Source: CAZUMH01 sp964621645
GTDB taxonomy: Bacteria; Zhuqueibacterota; QNDG01; JAGLOF01
NCBI GenBank assembly: GCA_964621645.1
Contig: CAZUMH010000138.1
Location: 1-6,544 of the forward strand
Length of the DNA stretch: 6,544 nt
Reading direction: 5' to 3'
Numbering within the stretch: position 1 is the stretch's first letter; every line of letters starts with the position of its first letter. The notes beneath the pieces were generated by a model that was given only the letters and a program-made list of their open reading frames with translations, had not been told where the DNA came from and made no database searches. Positions 1-5,088 of the stretch are shown here, piece by piece. Made by a program: the position numbers and the translations under genes.

Positions 1-2315
1 CCACGGATGGCCCGAATAGCCCCGATACACTCTTGCAACAGTTTCATCTCTTTTTCGGCTTCTTCATCGATGAGTTCTTCTCTTGCTTCAGGATACGGCT
101 GAATCATGATAGAACGGGTTCCCGGAGCATCGATATTTTCCAGGGGAAGAGCCTGCCATATTTCCTCGGTAATAAATGGCATGAAGGGATGCAGCAGGCG
201 CAGGATCGTCTCCATAATGTGCACGGCCGTTTCCACCGCCGCTTTACTCCCTGCTTCTGTTTCTCCATAAAATCTCGGCTTAAGCATTTCAATATACCAG
301 TCACAAAACTCCCCCCAAACGAAGGCATACGCCTGTTTAGTGGCCTCATTCAGTCGAAAGCTCTCCAATCCCTGGCGTACCTCGCCAATGACCTTTTGCA
401 ACCTGCTGAGTATCCATCTTTCGGGAAGCTCCATATCGGATCTGAACCCTGAGAGGTTTCCTGCAAAATAGACATTCTCAGGCAGATTCATGAGCACGAA
501 GCGGGAAGCGTTCCAGATTTTATTGCAGAATTTCTGTCCCATCTCAACCAGAGTATGATCAAAATGGATGTCGCCTCCCAAGGGGGTCAGATAGACCATT
601 GTCAGACGCACCGCATCTGCGCCGTAAGCCGGCACTCCACTTTTATACGAAGGATTTTTGGCTGCGAATTCTTTCACAGCAGCAGCGTCCGCACCCTCAA
701 TAAGCCATAGGGGATCAGGGGAATTCCCCAGTGATTTCGACATTTTACGACCGGCGAGATCACGGATCATTCCATTGAAGTAGACATCGGTGAAGGGAAC
801 GTCTCCCATGAATTCCAGAGCCGCCATGATCATTCTGGCTACCCAAAAAAATATGATATCAGGACCGGTAACAAGGGTGTCAGTGGGGAAAAAGGCAGCC
901 AGGTCGTCTGTTCTCTCAGGCCAGCCCAGGGTGCTGAAGGGCCAAAGCCAGGATGAAAACCAGGTGTCAAGGACATCCGGATCCTGAGTGAGTCTGCTGC
1001 TGCCGCATTCATCGCAAACCACCGGATCCCGCCGCGCGGCAAAGGTATGCCCATTCTCACAGGTCCAGACAGGGATACGGTGCCCCCACCATATTTGCCT
1101 GCTGATGCACCAGTCCCGTATATTCTCCATCCAGTGGAAATAGGTCTCTTCCCAATGTTTCGGACAGAAACGTATCTTCCCTGAGCGCACCGCCGCAATC
1201 GCCGGTTCAGCCAGTGGTTTCATCTTGACGAACCACTGCTCTGAGAGATAGGGTTCCACAATCGTATCACAGCGATAACAGCTGGGAATAGGAGTGATAC
1301 GGGGTTCTTCTCCTCGAAACAGACCCGCTTCCTTTAAATCTGCGACGATCTTATTTCTGGCTTCGAAACGGTCTAATCCGCTATACCCTCCCCCTGCTTC
1401 ATTAATATTCCCGTTATCGTCGATTACCGCCACTTTCTCCAAACCGTGTCTTTCCGCTACGGCGAAATCATCGAAGTCATGAGCAGGCGTTATCTTAACG
1501 GCGCCGCTGCCCTTTTCCATATCCGCATGTTCATCGGCGATAATCGGTATTTCCCGTCCAACAAGGGGAAGAGTGACTTTTCTGCCGATGAGGTGAGCAT
1601 ATCGTTCATCATCTGGATGGACAGCAACAGCGGTATCACCGAGCAATGTTTCAGGTCTGGTTGTTGATACGACGATTTCGCCGCTGCCATCTGAGAGCGG
1701 ATAGGCGATATGCCAGAATGTCCCCTGCATTTCCTTATTTGGCGCCTCTTCATCAGCCAAAGCGGTGTGACAGCGTGGACACCAGTTGATAAGCCGTTTG
1801 CCACGATATATTAATCCCTTTTCGTAGAGACGTACAAATACCTCTCTTACTGCCTCGCTTAGTCCCTCGTCCATGGTGAAACGGGTCCGTTCCCAATCAC
1901 AAGAAGCTCCAAGCCGTTTCAGCTGTTCCAGAATAATGCCGCCGAATTTCTCTTTCCATTTCCAGACCCGCTGAATCAGTTTCTCCCGGCCCAAGTCATG
2001 ACGTGTCAGTCCTTCATCCTTGAGAGATGCTTCAACCTTATTCTGGGTGGCTATACCGGCATGATCCGTACCGGGCAGCCAGAGAGCTTCATAATTATCC
2101 ATCCGTTTCCAGCGAACGAGAAGATCCTGAATGGTATTATTGAGAATATGGCCCATTGTCAGCATACCGGTAACGTTAGGGGGAGGAATGACAATAGTAT
2201 ATGTTTTCCTGCCGGTTCCCGGTACCGCATGGAACAGGTGGTTTTTTATCCAGTAATTGTACCATTTTGATTCTACTTTGAGCGGATCGTAGATCTTCTC
2301 GAGTTTCTGCGGCAT
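1..2315 (-). CDS. valS: Valyl-tRNA synthetase, 3' end outside window
   Basis: This cytoplasmic class I aminoacyl-tRNA synthetase charges tRNA-Val with valine and edits mischarged threonine. I translated the whole stretch and found one uninterrupted frame of 771 codons from ATG 2313-2315. It contains PPPNVTG followed by the HIGH-motif variant TMGH (residues 53-56), LPGTDHAGIATQ, and Cys pairs CPRC (179-182) and CYRC (346-349). The CP1 editing-domain motifs TTRPETLLGDTAVAVHP (from 218) and TPAHDFDDF (from 276) follow, then WCISRQIWWGHRIPVW, a C-x2-C pair (434-437), DTWFSSWLWP (from 450) and KMSKS (524-528). The anticodon-binding domain begins near FCNKIWNASRF (from 596). About 22 extra residues lie just after KMSKS. 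Bacterial ValRS is usually about 880-950 residues, so roughly 110-180 residues, including the C-terminal coiled coil, lie off the left edge. Two GGAG sequences precede the ATG; the one at 2324-2327 has ideal 8-nt spacing. Confidence 0.97.
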   Translation of the reverse strand, partial: MPQKLEKIYDPLKVESKWYNYWIKNHLFHAVPGTGRKTYTIVIPPPNVTGMLTMGHILNNTIQDLLVRWKRMDNYEALWLPGTDHAGIATQNKVEASLKDEGLTRHDLGREKLIQRVWKWKEKFGGIILEQLKRLGASCDWERTRFTMDEGLSEAVREVFVRLYEKGLIYRGKRLINWCPRCHTALADEEAPNKEMQGTFWHIAYPLSDGSGEIVVSTTRPETLLGDTAVAVHPDDERYAHLIGRKVTLPLVGREIPIIADEHADMEKGSGAVKITPAHDFDDFAVAERHGLEKVAVIDDNGNINEAGGGYSGLDRFEARNKIVADLKEAGLFRGEEPRITPIPSCYRCDTIVEPYLSEQWFVKMKPLAEPAIAAVRSGKIRFCPKHWEETYFHWMENIRDWCISRQIWWGHRIPVWTCENGHTFAARRDPVVCDECGSSRLTQDPDVLDTWFSSWLWPFSTLGWPERTDDLAAFFPTDTLVTGPDIIFFWVARMIMAALEFMGDVPFTDVYFNGMIRDLAGRKMSKSLGNSPDPLWLIEGADAAAVKEFAAKNPSYKSGVPAYGADAVRLTMVYLTPLGGDIHFDHTLVEMGQKFCNKIWNASRFVLMNLPENVYFAGNLSGFRSDMELPERWILSRLQKVIGEVRQGLESFRLNEATKQAYAFVWGEFCDWYIEMLKPRFYGETEAGSKAAVETAVHIMETILRLLHPFMPFITEEIWQALPLENIDAPGTRSIMIQPYPEAREELIDEEAEKEMKLLQECIGAIRAIR

Positions 2316-2549
2316 ACTCCACACTCCACATTTAATCTTATACAAATAATGAAAGAACAGGACTGCAGCGCCTCACATACTGTGTATACAGTCATATGTG
2401 TTCTCATAATTCCAGGAAGGTCAGAGCAGGTTCAGGCCCTGATTACGACCGGGACCACCGTATAGAGTGATGGACTTGATAATAACCGATACGATTGTTC
2501 CCTTCCGTTTCACGCGTAACTCTTCTTTATCAGTCCCAGAAAATCATTA
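2316..2549 (-). promoter_or_regulatory. Structured 5' leader of valS
   Basis: About 234 nt lie between the inferred valS transcription start and its ATG, long for a plain untranslated leader. In valS-sense RNA, three hairpins can be drawn by hand. A basal stem pairs 2527-2536 with 2472-2482 (10 bp, one bulged base), enclosing a smaller stem (2515-2520 with 2488-2493, one mismatch). A second pairs 2436-2442 with 2421-2427 (7 bp with one G-U). A third (2374-2400) has a 6-bp outer and a 4-bp inner stem. The second competes with an alternative pairing of 2452-2456 with 2435-2439. The sequence GGTGGTCCC (2451-2459) contains UGGU, which would match the ACCA end of tRNA-Val. However, the full T-box consensus is not met, and no hairpin followed by a U-run precedes the gene. 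Some leader control of valS is plausible; the mechanism is not shown. Confidence 0.4.
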
Positions 2550-2555
2550 GTGTAC

Positions 2556-2584
2556 AAGGTAAATATAAATCAAGAGTTTGTCAA
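2556..2584 (-). promoter_or_regulatory. Probable sigma-70-type promoter of valS
   Basis: Reading the minus strand, a perfect -35 box TTGACA (2579-2584) is followed after exactly 17 bp by TACCTT (2556-2561), a weak -10 box matching 3 of 6 consensus positions. Transcription would begin near 2549 and run into valS. The -35 match is strong and the -10 match poor, so the start site is approximate. The promoter is divergent from the sigma-54 promoter at 2737-2751. Confidence 0.4.
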
Positions 2585-2691
2585 TAGTATTGCCTTCTTA
2601 AAAAAGCTTTCTTTCATTATTCACATCATTCCTTCTGCCATCATTTCATAACTTGAGTAATTATCATTTTAAAAAACTGATTTGCTTTTAT

Positions 2692-2703
2692 ACAATATAT
2701 TGT
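2692..2703. promoter_or_regulatory. 12-bp perfect palindrome upstream of the sigma-54 promoter
   Basis: ACAATATATTGT reads identically on both strands. Its centre is about 65 bp upstream of the predicted sigma-54 start, closer than the usual -80 to -200 position for enhancer sites. The flanks are very AT-rich, so the palindrome could be chance or local DNA flexibility. It is recorded as a candidate protein-binding site between the divergent promoters. Confidence 0.2.
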
Positions 2704-2736
2704 TAATAATTATGTTAGGCGAGTTTACTGAATACC

Positions 2737-2751
2737 TGGCATGCTCCTTGC
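2737..2751 (+). promoter_or_regulatory. Sigma-54 (RpoN) -24/-12 promoter
   Basis: The sequence TGGCATGCTCCTTGC matches the RpoN consensus TGGCAY-R-N4-TTGC. The invariant GG (2738-2739) and GC (2750-2751) have the required 12-bp register. Transcription should start near 2763. Sigma-54 promoters need an AAA+ activator acting from upstream, and a gene for one lies in this window at 5068-6441. The region from about 2560 to 2735 is AT-rich and could hold activator sites, but I could not identify a convincing paired enhancer. No protein start follows before the terminator at 2800-2830. Confidence 0.8.
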
Positions 2752-2762
2752 GGTATTAACTA

Positions 2763-2831
2763 TTAAAGAAAGTTTTTCTTTCTTCTCTACCCCCTTGAAG
2801 CCCGTGCCGATCCTGGCATGGGCTTTTTTTC
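2763..2831 (+). ncRNA. Predicted sigma-54-dependent small RNA, about 69 nt
   Basis: The RNA is bounded by the sigma-54 promoter and by a strong intrinsic terminator. It contains no usable open reading frame. From 5' to 3' it has a weak A/U-rich hairpin (stem 2766-2772 with 2778-2784, UUUUU loop), then a probably unpaired pyrimidine-rich linker (2785-2799) with five consecutive C residues (2790-2794, context CUACCCCCUUGAAG), and finally the GC-rich terminator hairpin with a U7 tail. This matches many bacterial base-pairing RNAs: an exposed C-rich seed able to pair with purine-rich ribosome binding sites, plus a terminator that could serve as an Hfq site. I recognise no known RNA family. The alternative is an attenuated leader of the ABC operon that starts about 100 bp downstream. 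Confidence 0.6.
2800..2830 (+). terminator. Intrinsic terminator of the small RNA
   Basis: A 9-bp stem (2800-2808 with 2815-2823, containing one G-U pair) closes a 6-nt loop and is followed by seven T residues (2824-2830) and then CTT. The sequence is GC-rich in an AT-rich setting. It points along the plus strand, where no upstream protein gene exists in the window, so it must end a non-coding or leader transcript. An ATG at 2818, in frame with the downstream permease, falls inside the 3' arm and is unlikely to be a translation start. Confidence 0.85.
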
Positions 2832-2898
2832 TTATGATTCAAACTTTTCTCTGAAAAAGAGGTATACATTTTATATTCTGATTTGTATGGTATTGTAT

Positions 2899-2911
2899 AT
2901 TCACTGTGAAT
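2899..2911. promoter_or_regulatory. 13-bp dyad just upstream of the ABC permease
   Basis: ATTCAC-T-GTGAAT is a perfect inverted repeat with 6-bp arms and a single central base. It lies 20 bp before the preferred permease start, in the AT-rich stretch where the operon's promoter should be. A possible -10 hexamer, TATATT (2896-2901), overlaps its left edge, but no good -35 box accompanies it. The repeat could be an operator for a dimeric regulator. It is too short to exclude chance. Confidence 0.25.
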
Positions 2912-2931
2912 TATCTCATTGCCGGAGCGCT

Positions 2932-4323
2932 ATGGTTTTTTCCACTCATACACTGATGCTGCTGCGTCTGTATTCGAGTCTTGCATCCGCTTCTCGCGGT
3001 TGGAAAGCCAAATGTACGGGTTTCCTTGTATTATTTCTCATTTATACGGGGATCTTTTCGCTGTTGACTATTTCTCTGACTCACAAAACATTAACGATCG
3101 ATCTTACTGAATACTATACGTTTTTCTTCGAACATCAGTTCATCCCGTTCCTGGTTATAATACTTGTTTGGGCCATAAATCTTTTTTCACGGATATCCCA
3201 TCAGACCATGTCTTCCCGTCTCCTTGCCGCACTTCCCCTGACGAAGAAACAACTTTTTTATCACTATCTGCAAACAGATCTGATTCGCTTCTCCTGGATC
3301 CCCCTGCTTCATTCCGTATTGGTATTTTCTGTTCCCGTCGGCAATATACTCTGGAAAGCCCGTCTCTCGATACTGCTGTCATTGGCACTGCTTTTATCGC
3401 TTGCCCTTGCGTATTTCATCACAACAATAGTTGAAACAAGACACCTTCAGCGCAAAGGATTGGCGACCATTCGTTTTGCGCTCATATTCGTCTTCTATCT
3501 TGCTTCGCTTACTTTGCTTCTTATTTCTTCGGAATCTGTGGCAAGCAGTGCCTATCTGCTGATACTTCCCTGCACAATCGTCCTGACACTGCTTTTGCTC
3601 GTCACTACATCTTTCTTTATTGATATGGTGAAATGGCAGCACCTTTTTAAACCGGCCATATCATCCCCGGAGATTAAAAAAACAACCCTGCGGGGATATA
3701 TGAAATGGCTTATGTATAAGAATCCTTTCCTGTTAAAAAATATTGTTTTCCTGAAAGTAACCCGTTCCTCTATTATATACCGTGTTCTTATTATTTTCTA
3801 TATAATTGTCGCATATCTGTCAGTACAGAATAATAGAGCTCCGGCTGATAAAATTTCCCTCTCACTGGCATTGACCGTCCTATTTTCGTTCTTCTTGTCC
3901 TTTCCGCTGCAGCGATTGGCTCTTCCACCGATAGAAAGTGCCGAATTGCTCTACTCACTACCGGTGAAACCAGGTAAAGTATATGTTGCTGCCCTGTTGC
4001 CGGGATTATTTCTGCTGAACATTATCATTCTTATTTTCTCAGTAGGATTATTTTCAAGCGGAATCCCGGTCTTTTCCGTGGCACTTTATGTCGCCAAGTC
4101 GATGCTTGCTGGATTGGCGGTATTATACTGTGCCCTTACCTTTAGTCTGCGCTATTACCCCAACCCTGAGAAGGCAGGCAGACATTTTTTCTATTATTTA
4201 TCTGCGCTCTTGCTTATTACCGTATTTCTCTATCCATACTGGCTTCCCCTGCTTTGTATATTCTCAGCGATGAGCAGTTATCATCTTTTCAAGGTAAGAT
4301 TTTACAGGAGGACTTTTTCTTGA
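2932..4323 (+). CDS. ABC transporter permease, fused ABC-2-like exporter subunit
   Basis: This is a 463-residue integral membrane protein with 10-12 predicted membrane segments, roughly at residues 30-49, 69-87, 119-138, 142-167, 181-200, 206-230, 280-298, 308-325, 349-374, 378-405 and 420-450. A cytoplasmic stretch near 231-279 separates two halves. Each half carries a similar motif after a hydrophobic segment, RLLAALPLTKKQLFYHYL (from about 96) and ELLYSLPVKPGKVYV (from about 338). Such an LP-containing coupling motif is common in ABC-2 permeases, so the protein looks like two fused or duplicated half-permeases. With the ATPase translated from the overlapping gene it should form an ABC exporter in the inner membrane; the substrate is unknown. 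The start chosen is ATG 2932, with GGAG at 2924-2927 (4-nt spacing, rather short). The frame is open back to 2818, but that ATG lies inside a terminator hairpin, and ATG 2887 has no ribosome binding site. Confidence 0.85.
   Translation: MVFSTHTLMLLRLYSSLASASRGWKAKCTGFLVLFLIYTGIFSLLTISLTHKTLTIDLTEYYTFFFEHQFIPFLVIILVWAINLFSRISHQTMSSRLLAALPLTKKQLFYHYLQTDLIRFSWIPLLHSVLVFSVPVGNILWKARLSILLSLALLLSLALAYFITTIVETRHLQRKGLATIRFALIFVFYLASLTLLLISSESVASSAYLLILPCTIVLTLLLLVTTSFFIDMVKWQHLFKPAISSPEIKKTTLRGYMKWLMYKNPFLLKNIVFLKVTRSSIIYRVLIIFYIIVAYLSVQNNRAPADKISLSLALTVLFSFFLSFPLQRLALPPIESAELLYSLPVKPGKVYVAALLPGLFLLNIIILIFSVGLFSSGIPVFSVALYVAKSMLAGLAVLYCALTFSLRYYPNPEKAGRHFFYYLSALLLITVFLYPYWLPLLCIFSAMSSYHLFKVRFYRRTFS
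4306..4311 (+). promoter_or_regulatory. Ribosome binding site that fixes the ATPase start at TTG 4320
   Basis: AGGAGG, a full-strength Shine-Dalgarno sequence, lies inside the last codons of the permease. It is followed after 8 nt by TTG (4320-4322), which is in the ATPase frame. No comparable site precedes ATG 4254. TTG and the permease stop TGA share the sequence TTGA, so the two proteins are probably translationally coupled. Confidence 0.85.
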
Positions 4324-5060
4324 ACAGGTTATCCGCTGATTCCATTCATCTTTCATATAATGATATGACGGTCGTTACTGATGTTTCTTTATCGATGAGT
4401 TCGGGAGAGTTTATCGGTCTGGTCGGCTCGAACGGCAGCGGTAAAACTACGCTGCTTTCCGCGCTCAGCGGACAGTTTCAACCTGATTGCGGTGAAATTT
4501 TCTATAATGATCTTAACATATATCAAGATAATTATAAATACAAATCCCGGATCGGAGTGGTCCACGAAGAACCGTATTTTTACCCTTTTCTAACCGCATC
4601 GGATTTTCTTCGTTTCATCGCCAGTATAAAGCTGATTCCTGCTATCTCCAGATATGCTGAAATACTGAGAGTGTTACGCATAACTCAGCTTGAATCACAG
4701 GGTGATCGCCTCACATCCGAACTGTCTTTGGGTATGAAAAAACGCCTTGCTCTTGCCAGTGCCATCCTGGGTAAACCTCAAATCCTCTTTTTGGATGAAC
4801 CATTTGTCAATGTTGATTATAAAAGCACCCACGCGCTGAAAAGGTATCTGCAAGAATTTACCCGCAAAGGCGGGATCATTCTCCTTTCAACTCATATTCT
4901 GGAACTGGTAGAAAAAGTCTGTGATAAATTAATCTTATTGCAGGAAGGTAGGATCGTGAAGAATATTACTATTGCGGAATTCGAGGCGGCAAAAAAGAAA
5001 AAATCCTCTGATTTAGAGGATTTTATCATTAATCTCACTGTGGAAGAAACAGAGCCCTGA
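4320..5060 (+). CDS. ABC transporter ATP-binding protein
   Basis: This 246-residue cytoplasmic ATPase powers the permease encoded just upstream. From the TTG start it has an A-loop region near YNDMTVVTDVSL, Walker A GSNGSGKTT (36-44), a Q-loop position occupied by Glu (VVHEEPYFYPFLT, E83), signature LSLGM (135-139, canonical LSGGQ), Walker B ILFLDEP (155-161, catalytic E160), D-loop VNVD, and the H-loop histidine in LSTH (H192). These are all the elements needed for ATP hydrolysis. The E-for-Q and LSLGM variants are tolerated in this type of small exporter ATPase. The C-terminal tail is Lys- and Glu-rich. A longer reading from ATG 4254 would add 22 residues unrelated to the family and lacks a ribosome binding site. 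The gene overlaps the permease by 4 nt and ends 7 nt from the convergent regulator gene. Substrate unknown. Confidence 0.92.
   Translation: MNRLSADSIHLSYNDMTVVTDVSLSMSSGEFIGLVGSNGSGKTTLLSALSGQFQPDCGEIFYNDLNIYQDNYKYKSRIGVVHEEPYFYPFLTASDFLRFIASIKLIPAISRYAEILRVLRITQLESQGDRLTSELSLGMKKRLALASAILGKPQILFLDEPFVNVDYKSTHALKRYLQEFTRKGGIILLSTHILELVEKVCDKLILLQEGRIVKNITIAEFEAAKKKKSSDLEDFIINLTVEETEP
4991..5024 (-). terminator. Intrinsic terminator of the two-component operon, inside the ATPase gene
   Basis: A perfect 10-bp stem (5015-5024 with 5000-5009) closes a 5-nt loop. On the minus strand the stem itself ends in TTTT and is followed by TTCTTTTTT (4999-4991), a textbook terminator. It lies about 43 nt beyond the response regulator stop, within sense codons of the convergent ABC ATPase. 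On the plus strand the same stem is followed only by TTTTATC, so it should be weaker there, although some bidirectional action is possible. Confidence 0.75.
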
Positions 5061-5088
5061 TATCTGACTAGATAACTGTCCCTTCTTC
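5043..5088. repeat. Imperfect inverted repeat across the convergent stop codons
   Basis: GAAGAA-ACAG (5043-5052) can pair with CTGT-ccc-TTCTTC (5076-5088), and an inner stem TATCT/AGATA sits between them. The structure spans the stop codons of both converging genes. No T-run follows on either strand, so it is not a standard intrinsic terminator. It may stabilise the 3' end of the ABC transcript or simply be chance. Confidence 0.3.

Noticed and set aside
33..2270. Several plus-strand and alternate-frame open readings across the valS region
   Set aside because: They are antisense or out-of-frame shadows. The minus-strand valS frame is continuous and carries all ValRS motifs across the same bases.
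2316..2549. Formal call of a T-box riboswitch
   Set aside because: UGGU and a basal stem are present, but the conserved GGUGGNACCGCG core, a terminator or sequestrator, and a clear valine specifier loop are not. It is recorded only as a structured leader.
2568..2580. AATCAAGAGTTTG matches the IHF consensus WATCAA-N4-TTR
   Set aside because: It lies about 185 bp upstream of the sigma-54 start, much further than usual for IHF at such promoters. It also overlaps the putative valS -35 box, and the host may not encode IHF.
2603..2610. AAAGCTTT palindrome
   Set aside because: It is an 8-bp palindrome in an A/T-rich tract, expected by chance and with no supporting context.
2541..2670. Repeated ATCATT words (near 2542, 2625, 2640 and 2661) as activator binding sites
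   Set aside because: They are only 6-bp words in AT-rich sequence with irregular spacing, and no paired dyad is visible.
2818..2931. N-terminal extension of the permease from ATG 2818 or ATG 2887
   Set aside because: ATG 2818 lies within the terminator hairpin and ATG 2887 has no Shine-Dalgarno sequence. ATG 2932 has GGAG and gives an N-terminus typical of the family.
4254..4319. ATPase start at ATG 4254
   Set aside because: It has no ribosome binding site, lies wholly within the permease coding sequence, and adds residues that do not belong to the ABC fold. TTG 4320 has AGGAGG at 8-nt spacing.
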